NCBI GenBank assembly: GCA_033297205.1 | Contig: MU859202.1 | Location: forward strand, 31,355 to 95,354 | Direction: 5' to 3' | Length of the DNA: 64,000 bases | Source of the DNA: Pseudoneurospora amorphoporcata | Lineage: Eukaryota; Ascomycota; Sordariomycetes; Sordariales; Sordariaceae | Shown here: piece after piece, positions 21,001 through 32,437 of the stretch | How positions within the stretch are numbered: the stretch's first letter is position 1 | Layout: every line of letters starts with the position of its first letter | The notes under the pieces: generated by a model | The model's database searches: none | Told to the model about the DNA's origin: nothing | Seen by the model: only the letters and a program-made list of their open reading frames with translations | Made by a program: the position numbers and the translations under genes

Positions 21001-23505
21001 ATGCCTCCCCGAACATTTGCGCTTGATTTGAGTCGAACGAGCAGCTATGTTTGCCAGTCCTGCATCGCCAGTATAGGACGAGCCCGCCCAAATCCACAGC
21101 CATGGCTAGCGAGAAATGCCTCGAATGCGGCTCGCGCCGCTCGCCGACAACGTGCGCCGATGACAACTAAGCAGATGGAGGAAGAGCAGCAACAGAGGTT
21201 CCAAGAAGCCCTTCTACGGGAGGCGCAAAAGGGCGAGCCTACCGACATCGACGAACAAGGTGCGACCGAACCCCTCTCGGTTAACTACTTCAATGAGGAG
21301 ACCGAAGGGCAATACCGACAATTGCGCGACGGTGCCGAGTTTGGTGCCGTCAGTGGCGGAATCGACAGCGAGATCTCCGAGGCCATCAATGACTTGGAGC
21401 AGAAGATGGTTCAGACGATACAAATGCTCGACAGCTTGGAGAAGGTCGGGGGTTCCGAACAGGACAAGGCCGAGGAGCTACGAAGACAGTTCAAGAGAAT
21501 TCTCAGGGACAAATACAAGGGGAAGACGGGTCCGGAAGGCGAGTCATACGGCGTCCTGCGCATTCCAGGCTTCACCGGAGTGCGGCAGCGAGCCGTCGCC
21601 AACCTAAACTCCTTCCTTGCGCGCGACAGCGTTGTCAAGGGCGGCGTGCCCAAGCCAAGGGATCTTTTCGACTGCTGGAAGTACTACTCTGCAGCACGGA
21701 GTTCATTAGCCACTCAATGGAGCAACGTGCCCCGAGAGGTCTGGGATTTTCTGTGGATGGTTTTGTCCCACGAAGGGGGAGGCGTAGAAAACCCGAACCG
21801 GATGCATCACATGTACATTCTTGCGAAGGACATGCAAGCTGCGGGGGTGGTGCTGAGAGACTCGCAACAGCTTCTTGCGATCGAAGCCATGTTCCTCGAA
21901 GGCTGGCAGGATGAGGCTATCGAAGCTTGGAAGAAGGCTGTGGCCACCATTGGTTCCAAACCAGAAACATTCAAAGGGTATTATGAGCTGGGAGTACGCA
22001 TGTGCAGTCTCCACGGAGACACCGACCGCGCAATGAGAGCTGCGGATACTCTTCTCAGGTCCTCGGAATCACCGAACCCTCGCATTATGATACCCATCGT
22101 CCGGGCTTTGGCAGCAAAGGTGGGAAGCGCCGAGGAGGCATGGGAGGTGTACAAGGATATGCGATCGCTTCTTGGAGACACCATGCAGATCGAGGACTAC
22201 GATGAAGTTATCGCAGCCTTCTTGGCGGTAAATCACGTCGAGCATGCCCTGCAGGCATTTGTCGACATGATGTTCTCGGGCCCCATGGATATTCGTGGCA
22301 AGACAAGACTGCCGACTATCGTTGGCAACCACTTCTTCCTCGGCAAGTGGTTGAAGAGGTTAATAGGAGCAGGAGATCTCGACGGAGCGTATAAGGTGGT
22401 TACGTTCCTACAAAATAAGGGAGTCGCCGCCTCGCCCATCCAGCTCAACGGCCTGATCGGCGCTTGGCTCAGGACAGAAACTGCCGATAACGTGGAGAAG
22501 GCTGACCAGTTGGCTTGGGCCATGATCAAAGCCCGTCTGGACTTTGTTGACCTGCGTCGGCGAACTGCCGCAATGGATCGACCAATTCGGCTCGTACCTC
22601 GCGACGGAGAACCGACACCGGATGACTATGTTTGCACTACAAGAGCCACGGTCGAGACCTTCTCCCTTCTTGCCGAAAACTACAGTGTTCGTGGCCTACA
22701 CGACGACCTAGAAGAACTGTGGACAGCATTCGAGATGGCAGAACTTGGGCCCAACAGCTACATGATAAACCAGATCATCAAGTCGTATACCGAGAGCAAG
22801 GGGCCTCAGAAGGCCATCGATTTCTACGAGCAAATGACCAAGATACGGCACGTGCGTCCTGATGCGCACACCTTCATCGCTCTTTACAACACACTCTCGG
22901 TAAACCGCGTGGTAAAGCGAGACAGCAAACTGTCAGCAGATGACGCCGTCATCGGCCGGCAATTCTTCCAGGACCTGGTCAAGATGGATTGGAAGTTCGA
23001 CTCGGTCGACGAGTACACCTACCTCCCCCGCGCTGTTCTCTTCTCCATGCTCAAGGCTAAGGATCATGCCGGCATGATTGTCGCTGCCCGAACGATGAAG
23101 GAACTGTTCAACTACTCGCCGCCCGAGCAGCTGCTCATCGAGCTGGCGGCGGGAACCGCTACGCTCCGAGTTCAGAGCAAGCGCAACATGGACCGTATCA
23201 TGGAGGCCAGCAGACTCATAGAAAGCTTGATCCGGAAACACACGCAAGTTTTTGCCGACCTTGGAGGCGATCCTGCCAAGATGACGACGCAGGAGAAGGA
23301 GAACCAGCTTTGTGCCGTGTTTGAGGAGCTGGTCCTGGTCAAGGCGCATGCCGCGAACGCGGAGAGGAGTGCCGTGAACAATATCCTTGCCCAGGCCGCC
23401 GAGGAGATGGGCGTGTTCGACATTGTGTTCATGAGGGATCCGGCGGTGATTCGGAAGCACAGGAAGGTGATGAAGAATAAGGATGCTGAAGATGATGTCG
23501 ACTGA
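21001..23505 (+). CDS. Mitochondrial pentatricopeptide-repeat-type protein
   Basis: 834-aa single-exon protein. The N-terminus (MPPRTFALDLSRTSSYVCQSC and on to about residue 60) is Arg/Ser/Ala-rich, lacks early acidic runs beyond one Asp and carries the YVCQSC signature common in fungal mitochondrial precursors. From about residue 240 to 720 the protein is a continuous set of helical hairpins resembling PPR/TPR units, for example DEAIEAWKKAVATIG, EEAWEVYKDMRSL, QKAIDFYEQMTKI and PDAHTFIALYNTL. PPR proteins of fungal mitochondria bind organellar RNA or act in ribosome and complex assembly (for instance Rmd9, Cia84); the exact orthologue is not clear. The frame extends upstream to 20794, but that extension begins with TTG; the ATG at 21001 gives a sensible presequence and is preferred. 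It is convergent with the G-patch gene (192 bp between stops). Confidence 0.8.
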   Translation: MPPRTFALDLSRTSSYVCQSCIASIGRARPNPQPWLARNASNAARAARRQRAPMTTKQMEEEQQQRFQEALLREAQKGEPTDIDEQGATEPLSVNYFNEETEGQYRQLRDGAEFGAVSGGIDSEISEAINDLEQKMVQTIQMLDSLEKVGGSEQDKAEELRRQFKRILRDKYKGKTGPEGESYGVLRIPGFTGVRQRAVANLNSFLARDSVVKGGVPKPRDLFDCWKYYSAARSSLATQWSNVPREVWDFLWMVLSHEGGGVENPNRMHHMYILAKDMQAAGVVLRDSQQLLAIEAMFLEGWQDEAIEAWKKAVATIGSKPETFKGYYELGVRMCSLHGDTDRAMRAADTLLRSSESPNPRIMIPIVRALAAKVGSAEEAWEVYKDMRSLLGDTMQIEDYDEVIAAFLAVNHVEHALQAFVDMMFSGPMDIRGKTRLPTIVGNHFFLGKWLKRLIGAGDLDGAYKVVTFLQNKGVAASPIQLNGLIGAWLRTETADNVEKADQLAWAMIKARLDFVDLRRRTAAMDRPIRLVPRDGEPTPDDYVCTTRATVETFSLLAENYSVRGLHDDLEELWTAFEMAELGPNSYMINQIIKSYTESKGPQKAIDFYEQMTKIRHVRPDAHTFIALYNTLSVNRVVKRDSKLSADDAVIGRQFFQDLVKMDWKFDSVDEYTYLPRAVLFSMLKAKDHAGMIVAARTMKELFNYSPPEQLLIELAAGTATLRVQSKRNMDRIMEASRLIESLIRKHTQVFADLGGDPAKMTTQEKENQLCAVFEELVLVKAHAANAERSAVNNILAQAAEEMGVFDIVFMRDPAVIRKHRKVMKNKDAEDDVD

Positions 23506-23697
23506 GAATGGTCTCATGTACAACACGACGTAAAAATGTAACATAAAGTACAATACAATACCCCGCGAAAGCGCCCATCGCTTCTTTGGATACTCACAGT
23601 ACAATCATTATATGGTATCAACTTGTCATTGTGAATGGCATTGGCCAATTCGATTGCTTTGCAAGACTGGATAAAACCGTGTATGCAACCTGTTTGT

Positions 23698-24948
23698 TTA
23701 ATCATGTTCCTCCTCCGTCAAGCCAGGGCACCCATCCATCTCCGCATCCTCGTACTTAGCCTTACACCAAAAGCAATAATGATGCTTCTCGCGCATGTAC
23801 TGCACCAAGCGCCGCAGCCGCTCGTCAGGGTTAAGAGCGTTGAACTCATCTAGCTCTGCATCCTCTTCGTCAAGATCCTCTGCCATTACATACGTGTTCC
23901 ATGGCTTATGAACGGTGGCAATATCCTTACCCAGAGCATGCTTACCGTCCATATCCAGCTCATCGTCGACATATGTAGGCAATCGCGCAGAGGAAAGCAT
24001 ACTGCTCTGCTCCAGGTCATACCGCATCCTACGCTCGCGCTCGGCCTCCTCGCGGGAGCGGACGAGGCCGCGGTAGACTACCGGGATGAACCGTAGGGGC
24101 CGGGACGAACTGGCACCAGTCTTCTTCCTCCCCCTCTTCTTCTCTCGAGAATCGCTGCCATGTTCGCTCTCGTCCTCCCCACTGTCAGTCCGCCCCTCAA
24201 GTTTCTGCACCTCCCCCTCACCACCCATCCTATCACCCACCTCATCCCCATAATCCTCATCCATACCCTCCGCCACCTTCTGCGCCGCATAAACCTGCCT
24301 CTCCAGCCTGGCCTCCTCCCTCTCCCTCCTCACCCGTTCACGATAGCCTTCCTCGTCCACCCTTGCCTTCTTGGCCATCTCGCCGGCCGCCTCCGCCGCC
24401 TCCTGCATCTTGCGCTTCCGCTCGCTCTCCAGCCCGATACCCTCGCGGCCATCTTTGATGCTGATTTTGATGGGCTCCGTCCGCGCTTCCGATTCAGCTG
24501 ACTTGGCGCCGAGCGCTGTACCGGGGACGAAGCCCATTTTGGCCATCATTGCTAAGCCTTTGCTTTTTGTTGTTATGGGTGGTGCTGCTGCTGCTGGTGG
24601 TACTGCTGTTGCAGGCGCCGGTGAAGCTGATGCTGATGGAGAGTGAGATATTATTTGCGGTGAAGGAGCGACGAGTTTGTCAAATAGAGAAGTCGACAAG
24701 GCGGCTTCCCGACGGGCTTCCTCTTCGGCTGCTAGCTCGGCTTTGGACTTGACGCGGCCGCGGATTTCACCTTCGCGTTGGAGACGGAGGCGGCGCTGGA
24801 GGGAGGTCTCGATTGGCTTTCCACTTTTGCTTTTTCTGGAGGTTGTGAAGGTGGGTTCGTCGGTGAAGCTCATTTTCATGTAGTCATCTTCGGAGTCGGA
24901 ATCGGCTGCCGCGCCCTTGGTGGAGGGGTCTTTGGTTGTTGATGACAT
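23698..24948 (-). CDS. G-patch domain protein, GPATCH11-like
   Basis: 416-aa single-exon nuclear protein resembling GPATCH11 (CCDC75). In order: an acidic N-terminus (SDSEDDYMKMSF), a conserved basic stretch (SLQRRLRLQREGEIRGR), a low-complexity Ala/Pro/Ser linker, a G-patch at about residues 127-175 (GLAMMAKMGFVPGTALG followed by IKISIKDGREGIGLESERK), a long charged helix, and a C-terminal DUF4187-type segment with LRRLVQYMREKHHYCFWC and a CxxC pair. G-patch proteins commonly activate DEAH RNA helicases; which helicase this serves is unknown. The architecture fits the family from end to end. It is divergent from the esterase gene. Confidence 0.85.
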   Translation of the reverse strand: MSSTTKDPSTKGAAADSDSEDDYMKMSFTDEPTFTTSRKSKSGKPIETSLQRRLRLQREGEIRGRVKSKAELAAEEEARREAALSTSLFDKLVAPSPQIISHSPSASASPAPATAVPPAAAAPPITTKSKGLAMMAKMGFVPGTALGAKSAESEARTEPIKISIKDGREGIGLESERKRKMQEAAEAAGEMAKKARVDEEGYRERVRREREEARLERQVYAAQKVAEGMDEDYGDEVGDRMGGEGEVQKLEGRTDSGEDESEHGSDSREKKRGRKKTGASSSRPLRFIPVVYRGLVRSREEAERERRMRYDLEQSSMLSSARLPTYVDDELDMDGKHALGKDIATVHKPWNTYVMAEDLDEEDAELDEFNALNPDERLRRLVQYMREKHHYCFWCKAKYEDAEMDGCPGLTEEEHD

Positions 24949-25692
24949 TTTGGGTGGGTGGTGAAGTAAGCGTTTGGGCCTGACTGCTGTGTGGCTTGAT
25001 TGTTAGAGGGTTATTGCGACTTTTCTTTGTGAGTTTTGACGGAAAGATGAGGTTCGCCAGGGATGTTGACGTCTTTGGGGAGTGTGATGTTGGGTGCAAG
25101 TTTTGGTGGCTGCTACACAAAATTGGTGGGGAATAATTGTCAATACGCATTGAGCACGCTTGAGCCGTCCGATCTTGAATTCTACCTCCCACACTCCAAG
25201 TATACACAACAGGATTTATCGAAATACCTTGGAATCTACTCATCCGCACTGGCTTTACCATTCAAGATTACGACTTAACTGAACCCGTCTGAGCTCGATG
25301 TTTAACACATACCTTGGCCGCTGTTTCTCCCAGTCCTACAATTGGCGACTCCGCACAGCCCTTTTTCTCCTTGCTTTTCCCTTTTTTTTTTTTTTTTTTT
25401 TTTCCTATATATCTCGAGATTTACTATTCGGTAATTGAACATGCTGATACTGGCGATTCATCCCATGATCACCCTATAGCTTCCGAGTGTTGGTGGCCGC
25501 CTTAGACACGCAGATCGCCTCGTGGTTCGCCTTTTCCGACACAGTATATGAACTTCCTGATACCCCCCCCCTTTCCGCCGATTCCCTTTCTCACAAACAC
25601 CACCATCTTCCAACATGTCATACCAAGCAGCGCGTTCCTATGACTCGTAATTACCCAGGCAACACAACGCTAGGGCGTGATACTTGGGTAAG
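24949..25692. other. Divergent spacer G-patch gene / esterase gene
   Basis: A 744-bp region including a 22-nt T tract at 25382-25403. No gene was recognised. Confidence 0.55.
25382..25403 (+). repeat. Homopolymer T tract (22 nt)
   Basis: An uninterrupted run of T about 290 bp upstream of the esterase start, within the divergent promoter. Confidence 0.85.
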
Positions 25693-27864
25693 ATGACCGG
25701 ATATCAAGAGGAAAATGCCGATGAACGAGCTCCATTACTCATTACTACTGAGCCAAGCCGAAGTTACACAACACCAAGTGAGCCAACCTCCAGGGTCTCC
25801 GCGAAAGCAGCATGGCTTTGTCCTTCGAGAAGGAAATTCATCGCGCTAGCTGTGTCGACAACATTGGTCTCATTCGTCACTATTGGTGCTTTGCTCTCCG
25901 TCATTGTCTTCCGTCGAGAGGGAAAGGTAAGCATATTTAACCCCCCAGGTCATAAGCCACTTCACCACTTGATAATTCCAGAGTCAACTAACCACAAAAC
26001 ATCTTCAAAGAAGCACAACGACCACCTACCTCCACTAGTCAACCTCGCCTACACCAGCTACGAAGGCATTCGTCTCTCAAATGGTGTCAACGCTTTCCTG
26101 GGGATGCGTTATGCCGCTCCTCCGCTTGAAGACCTACGCTGGCGAGCACCAATTGAGCCAGAGAAAACCGACACCGTCGAGAAGGCTAACCAGTTCGGCC
26201 CAATCTGTCTCAGAGCTGGCGTTGGCGCACCTTTCCCCGGTCAGGATGAGGATTGTCTTTATGTGAACGTGTGGGCTCCAGCCAATGCTACGGAGAAGTC
26301 GAAGTTACCGGTTTGGGTGTTTATTGGGGGAGGCGGTAAGTGAATGGGGTCAAGATGTCTGGGTCTAAGGCGGAGAGACATGCTGCTTACTTTTACTTAA
26401 GGTTACAATGCCCTCACCAACGCTAATTGGAACGGAAGTGAGGTTGTTGAGAAGTCCGGCCACAACATCGTCATGCTAGACTTCAACTATCGGGTTGGGA
26501 TGTGGGGATTCCTCGCCAGCCAAAGGGTGAAGGATGACGGTGACTTGAATGTTGGTTTGCTCGACCAGCGGATGCTACTTACCTGGGTAAAGAAACATAT
26601 CTCTGCGGTAGGTCACTAAGTTTTTCCTCCAGTATTCATCCCCAGAAACCTCTCGACTGACTTCATAAATTGGCAGTTCGGCGGAGACCCCGAACATGTA
26701 GTCATCCACGGTGCATCAGCCGGAGCAGGCTCAGTAGTGATGCATTTGTTGGCATATGGAGGTCGTAACGATAATCTCTTCGTGGGTGCCATGTCCGAGT
26801 CGCTATTTTTCCCAGCACAACCATATGTCAGAGAGCTTGAATACCAGTTCGACCGATTAGCACAGCAGGTTGGGTGTTCCCATGTCAACCCGCAAGAGCA
26901 ACTTGCTTGTTTGCGGAGGCAGGACGTCACCTCCTTGCAAGCAGCTAACCACGCCCAACATTTCCCTGGCCATGATGGGCCACTTTTACCCATCTTCTAC
27001 TGGACCCCATGCGTGGACGGTGACTTCTTGCAAGACCTCCCTTACCGGCTTATGCGAAAGGGTCGTTTCCTGAATTTGCCGCTTCTTTTTGGTACTAATA
27101 CAGATGGTATGTGTTTATACATGACCATTTCTAGGTTACCATTTCACTAACCACCAAACCCCTCCCCTCAAACAGAAGGATCAGTATTCGCCTACAACTC
27201 CCTCACCCCCTCCGACTTTACCAACTTCCTCACAACCAACTACCCGCACCTCACCCCCTCCGACCTTGCCAGCATCCTCTCCCTCTACCCACAACTCCCT
27301 CCCCTTCCGAACCGCAACCCCTGGTATCCAACCACCAGCCTCGCCTACGGCGAAGCCACTTTCATTTGTCCCTCCAATAACTTCCTCAACGCTTCTGTTT
27401 CATCCTTCTCCTCTTCCGACCTATCCAACCAAGAAGGAAAGGTCAAGCCAAAAGCCTTCGCCTACCGCTTCAACGTCCACGACCATACCCTCCAGGCCGC
27501 CGGCCTCGGCGTCCCCCACCTGTTTGACGCGGCCGCCATTTTTGGGCCAGATAACATTAGTGGGTTCGGGGCCGGGGAGGGAAGCAGCTACAAGACGTAT
27601 AACAAGCCGGTGGTGAGCATGTTTATGGCGTACTGGGTCAGTTTTGTGAGGACCTTGGATCCGAATATGTTTGGCGAAAAGGGAAGTCCGCAGTGGGAGG
27701 CGTGGGATTCTCGGGTGGATGGGGATGGGAACAAAAGTAGGAAAAGGCTATTGGTCGAACTGGCAAGTACGAGGATGGAGGAAGTAGGGGATGGAGAGAG
27801 TGATAGATGTCGGTTTTGGGAGGCGTTGGGGGATCGGTTGGAGCAACTTCGATGGGTATTGTGA
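25693..27864 (+). CDS. Membrane-anchored type-B carboxylesterase
   Basis: 655-aa alpha/beta-hydrolase of the carboxylesterase/cholinesterase family; substrate unknown. Four exons: 25693-26335, 26402-26607, 26677-27106 and 27176-27864, with introns of 66, 69 and 69 bp that keep the frame. A 48-residue hydrophilic N-terminus precedes one transmembrane helix (about 49-73), so it is probably a type II membrane protein with a lumenal or extracellular catalytic domain rather than a secreted enzyme. Family motifs: NAFLGMRYAAPPLEDLRW, QDEDCLYVNVWAP, a Gly-rich oxyanion loop (FIGGGGYN), the nucleophile elbow GASAGAG with Ser297, the acidic residue Glu427 (TNTDEGS) and the likely catalytic His541 (GVPHLFDA). 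The elbow has Ala where many relatives have Glu (GESAGAG). Glu427 is made by the codon split across intron 3, which supports that splice. The in-frame TTG three codons upstream is not used as start. Confidence 0.87.
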
Positions 27865-28245
27865 GGTGTTCTTGTTGATTTATTTGGTGATCTTGGTTGT
27901 TTGTATGCCTGAATAGGACGACACAGGGCACTAGCCAGGCCTCAAGGAAGTGATGATCATGTTGTTTTATATTGCGATATGCGGTTCTTTGGGTAAAGAG
28001 CAACTGAATTGAATAAAGAAGAGCTAGTTAACAACGTGTACAGCAAGATTGATAAGTGGGTGAGAAAAATGTGAAGAGAGGAAAACAAAAAGATCAGGAG
28101 ATTGTGATGAGAAACGAAGGATACACAACTGAAATGCAAAGAAAGTAATACATTTCTTTTTTTTTTTTCCCTACAGGAAATCAGATTCAACAAAAAGAAG
28201 ATAATGATCTCTCACTATTGAGAATAGATGCAAAAGAACAGGAAA
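27865..28245. other. Spacer between esterase and tRNA-Gly
   Basis: 381 bp of AT-rich sequence with a T run at about 28157-28168 and no recognised gene. Confidence 0.55.
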
Positions 28246-28316
28246 TGCGCCAGCCGCGAATCGAACGCGGGGCCCATCGATGGCAACGATGGATTTTACC
28301 ACTAAACCACTGGCGC
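28246..28316 (-). tRNA. tRNA-Gly (anticodon GCC)
   Basis: 71-nt cloverleaf read on the minus strand. The acceptor stem GCGCCAG pairs perfectly with CTGGCGC; the D arm contains TGGTTTAGTGGTA (internal A box); the anticodon loop is TTGCCAT with anticodon GCC; the T arm contains GGTTCGAT-type GTTCGATTC (B box). The discriminator base is A and there is no intron. A short T run (28232-28235 on the complementary strand) lies just downstream and can end RNA polymerase III transcription. Confidence 0.95.
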
Positions 28317-28688
28317 TTTTTGTTGTTGTTAACATAGTAGTAAGGAAGTTGTGTTCAAGAACCAAAACGCGGGATAAGCAGAACCTTTTGTAATGCTAGA
28401 CTACGATATCCTTTCCCATTTACGCACCCCGTTCGTCTTGGTTCATGCTCAGTTCATCTCTATTTTCCTCCAAAGCACCGAAACAAACGCCAATGTGTCC
28501 ATTGCATGTTCTCCAAATTCACCATGTACTCCACGAATGTGGGTCCAGAGCGACCATCACCGTAATGGGAAACCAAGCTCTGTGATCCCTTTCGGTCAAA
28601 ACCCGACAATTGTATCGCCTTCCTAGCAGCCGGAATTATCCGTGAAATTAACGGGCCATGCGTCTCCTTGATCCACCTCCATCGAGTC
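28317..28688. other. Spacer between tRNA-Gly and NPL4
   Basis: 372 bp covering the tRNA upstream flank and the presumed NPL4 3' untranslated region. No gene was recognised. Confidence 0.5.
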
Positions 28689-30806
28689 CTATTCGGGAGG
28701 TGGAGGCAGTGGCGGGTGATGTTCGTTCAGCCTGACAGCAGCAAAACGCTTAGCAAGTGGTTCATCCGTCGAGTTGTGGTTCCTTTGCAGTAATGGGTGG
28801 TGGCTGAGGTGGGATCTGTCAACCGAGGGGGGAGTAGCATCCTCAGTTCTGGGGCGCTTGGGAAGTCTCTCACCAGTGGATTCCAAGATCATGTGCAGGG
28901 TCTTCCAACCATCTGTCGCCCGAAGTTGGAAGGCGTCGGCAAGGTCGTGTTGTGTTGCTACGCGGCAAAGGAGTGCCTCCTCATCCTACAAAAAAGAATG
29001 TATCAGTATCTTGTCTGCAACAACGTAGGAGTGGGGTGAACCAACCTTGGATAGCACGCTCATTTGGTGGATGAAGCAGAGCAAGTGGAAGTTGCTAACA
29101 TCGAATTGGTCGGACTTTTGGTTCACCTTAAGAATCTTCGCTACTGCCGAGGCTTCCTGGGCTTCTCCAACAAATTCGCGATTGGCGATAGGGAAGCCGT
29201 CGTTCGTAAACACCGGCTTCGGACTTTCAGGGAAACCGTGGGTCAGGGTGACGAACAAATACTCGACCGGGAATGCAGGCTTCGCATTCTCCTGAACGTT
29301 CGCTCCGTACTCGTTGATCTTGCGATAGAACACTTCGGGGATGTATCGTGTCCTGCTGACCGACCCATCGTCCTCCTCCTCTTCGCGCACCAACATTTGA
29401 CCGGGGTCCGTGGAAGGTTCAATGATGTCAGCCCTGACCATCTCAACCGCATCATTCGACATCTGATACGCGGAAATTGAGATCTCGCCCTCCTCATTGC
29501 CAGAGATGACACAGGTGACAAAGTTGGAGCCGAATCGGCCTGTATCGCTCCACTTGGTAGCCTTCGGATGCTGTGCCTGGAGCCTCGCCGCAAAACAAAT
29601 CTCCTGAGCTGCGAGGAAGTAGGAATCGGTGTGTCTTTTGCAAATGGCGCTTCCGTCACCCTTGCCAGCATCGAGGAGATCCGTCCAGATTACGCCCACG
29701 GGTTCCAAACCGCACAGCCTCGCGACCTCGTTAACATCCTTCTCGTTTTCCCAGGCATTGAGAGTAACACCATCGATCTCGTCAACCTGCGGCGGCTCAT
29801 ATATGGCTTCCACAACAGCCTTAACGCCAAGCGGAACAACGTCGTACTCAAGATATTTGCCGTAGAGAATACCAAGCCGTTGGCATCCGGTCATACGCCA
29901 GGGGTTGAGGAACTTGTCGATAATCTGGGGCGTGGCAAACTCGACGTGGTCCACCATTCTGAATGCCTGGGGCTGGAGAGTGATGGCGCTGGGCTGGCAT
30001 TTTGTGCAGATACCTTCAGGCCATTGAGGATGACCGGATGGACAGTCTCGCTTGACTCTATAGTAGGGTTCGACGAGAGGAGGAATAAACGAAGCACCAA
30101 GCTCGGGTCTGTTTGTTGCGCCGTTGATTTTGCGAAGGTATGCGTGTACTGACATGTACTTGATCTTCTTCTCGTCGAGGTACTTGGCGTTGAATGGATC
30201 GAGGGGCATGCAGTAATCGCACATGCCCTTGGGTCCGTGGCGGCACATCTTGTGATCGCGCCCCCTTGGGATCTTCCCGTCGCGCTTGTCTAGCCGATCA
30301 TCCAAAGGCGACTGCCTCACCGTTTCCCACGGGTTCTTGATATGTTCATTCGGAGACGTCAACACAGGCGGGTCGATGGGCAGGTCTTCTGCAGGTAAGA
30401 TCGGTTTGCCGTTGAGGCGGTTTGTGGATGACAGAACGCTGGGCTTGGTGGCTTCGCCGTTGCCTGGACCGTCGGTCGCGGCATCGTTGTGCTTGTAAGT
30501 GACGAAGATAAGGTCACCATGGCTGGCCAAGGTCGCTAGTCAGTACCTGACACACACATCGCAATATCAACGGATGAGACTCAAAGGGAGAGCTTACTTA
30601 AGTCCAACCTGGCCGACCTTGAATTTTGCTACCTCGCTGAGATTCTTGGCGTCGCTGCCGGTCGGATCGTTCGAAAGTGTAACTGTTTTCGGGTCAACAG
30701 TCGGGGGAAGTTTGGGAAGTAGTTGGCGCCCAAGATCCGCAAAGGTATCATCTTTGTCGACCGTCAGACGGAACATGCCATCGGGGCCGCGTAACCTCAA
30801 CAACAT
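28689..30806 (-). CDS. NPL4: Npl4, adaptor of the Cdc48-Ufd1-Npl4 segregase
   Basis: 660-aa cofactor that brings polyubiquitylated proteins to Cdc48/p97 for ER-associated degradation and chromatin extraction. Three exons: 30598-30806, 29046-30522 and 28689-28985, with introns of 75 and 60 bp. The first junction restores VGLNHGDLIFVTY, matching the GLKHGD motif that ends the ubiquitin-like N-terminal domain of the family. The zf-NPL4 region carries two Zn-type clusters: Cys163, Cys171, Cys174 (MCRHGPKGMCDYC) and Cys230, His234, Cys242, Cys245 (CPSGHPQWPEGICTKC). The MPN-like domain follows, from about LQPQAFRMVDHVEF to the SDQFDVSNFHLLCFIHQM segment. The last exon holds a Pro/His-rich tail. 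The second donor is a weak GTTGGT. An upstream acceptor (CTAG) would break the frame, so CCAG at 30523-30525 is chosen. Confidence 0.93.
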
Positions 30807-31618
30807 GGTGGAAAAGGCGACGTCGGGGCGGGTATAGGGTCCGACGGATGGGTCTGCTTTGTTGTTATTCGGCTTAAGATCCAGGATATGGATTTGAATG
30901 TATCGAAGGTTATATGTGGAACTGTATTAATATCTGTGTTTGCGCAAAACCTATAGAGGTCACGCCAAAATCTCGGACTCGGGGTGAAGGCGTAAAACTG
31001 GTGACGGGAACTGGTGATTAGGAAATGCAGTGTTGGTGGATTGTTTGGCCAGACGGAACGGGGATCGAATGGCGGGGAGCTCCAACGCAACGCTGTAACA
31101 GCCCAGATAGCTCCAGGCGTCGTCATACGTTGCGTGCTGGGAAGTGCTGGGCAATGGAGGCATGGGTTTCCAGAAGAGCCAAGAACTCCCGGTCCCACGT
31201 CAAAGAGCGAGGGAGAGAGAGAGGCCGGGCCGGCAAGCCCACACCCCACATTAGTGACGGAAGCGGGAAAGGGGATTTCGCGGCAGGCAGTTGAGGCATG
31301 GGCCCCTGCCATTCAGAATGAAGCCAGCGCGCGCCAAGGCCAGAAATTCCCATTGTCAAGCTCCCCTGCCGCGCTGCAGTTGTCAAGGTGTTCTTTCCAG
31401 GCACGTTTGATAAGGGAAGCTCGATTACATTGCCGCGACCAACACATTCATACTACCACAAGGAACTGAAAGGCAACACATCCACCACCAACCCTGCACG
31501 ACGACAGTTTCCACGCCTTCGCCTCCTGGTTTACTCTAGTCGCTCGATTCCTTCTAGAGTAGAGTAGAGAATACAGCCTTCATTCTCGTCCGTCAATTGA
31601 CACAATCCATCCCGAAAC
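30807..31618. other. Divergent spacer NPL4 / SEC66
   Basis: An 812-bp region with both promoters and 5' leaders. No additional gene was recognised. Confidence 0.55.
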
Positions 31619-32437
31619 ATGTTCAGCCTCGACTGGCTCCCCGATTGGCGGGGGCTTGTGCTCCCCTTCGCCTACCTGACTGTCCTGACGGGCACCTTCA
31701 TGACCTTTTCCACAATCTACCGCAAGAGGAAAGCCCGTATGTAACCCCCTTTCCTCGGACATTCTTGTGCTTCTCCGGCCAGCAATCTAACCTTGTTGAT
31801 TCTTCCAGAACAAAGCGCAAACCTCGCACCATGGTTCGGTCCTCACCTCCAGCGCAATGTCTACCTGTCACTCCTCCACATGGAGCCCGAGAACGGATCC
31901 GAGAAGGCACCTAAAGTTCCCGAAAGCGTGCTGCGGGCGGCTCTCTTGCGCCGCGCCGTCGAAGACATCCACCGCATTATCCAAATTCGCGCCGCCAAGG
32001 CCGCCTGCAGCTCTCTTTTGCAGCGTGGAAGCATCGGTGATGACCTGTGGCAAAGGTTCCAGCGCGCCGAGAAGGAGATGGAGGAAGAGCTTCGTGATGT
32101 TGTTATGGAGGTACGTACTTCTGTGCAGATGGTTACAGTGTGCATGGTTGTATTCCAGAAAGGCTAACGCCGAATTCAGGCAAACGCGCTCGCTCCCAAC
32201 TGGGGACAGAGCATCTTCCAAACCGCCAACGAGATTGCCGCCAACACGGTGCTGCGCGAGCGCCTCGACGAGATCCAGGCTCAGGTGACACAGGAGAAGG
32301 AGTGGTGGGAGAAGCGCAGGGCCACCGTCAGGAGCGAGTTCATGAAGGAACTGGAAGGAGAGGAGACCAGTACTGGTACCCCTCTTGACTCCAGCTCGGT
32401 CGCCTCATCGCCGTCGAAGAAGAAGGGCAAGAACTAG
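31619..32437 (+). CDS. SEC66: Sec66/Sec71, subunit of the Sec62-Sec63 translocation complex
   Basis: 225-aa ER membrane protein that helps post-translational import of precursors with Sec63 and Sec62. Three exons: 31619-31736, 31809-32110 and 32180-32437, with introns of 72 bp (GTATGT...CAG) and 69 bp (GTACGT...CAG), all frame-keeping. A short N-terminus is followed by one transmembrane helix (about residues 12-34, LVLPFAYLTVLTGTF), then the cytosolic Sec66 domain with APWFGPHLQRNVYLSLLHM, RRAVEDIHRIIQIRAAK, LWQRFQRAEKEMEEELRDVVMEAN and WGQSIFQTANEIA. The C-terminus is charged and ends KKKGKN. Its topology and motifs agree with the Sec66 family. It is divergent from NPL4, another ER-linked gene, which may be coincidence. 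Confidence 0.9.

Noticed and set aside
25684..25692. Start three codons upstream in the esterase
   Set aside because: The codon is TTG; the ATG at 25693 is used.
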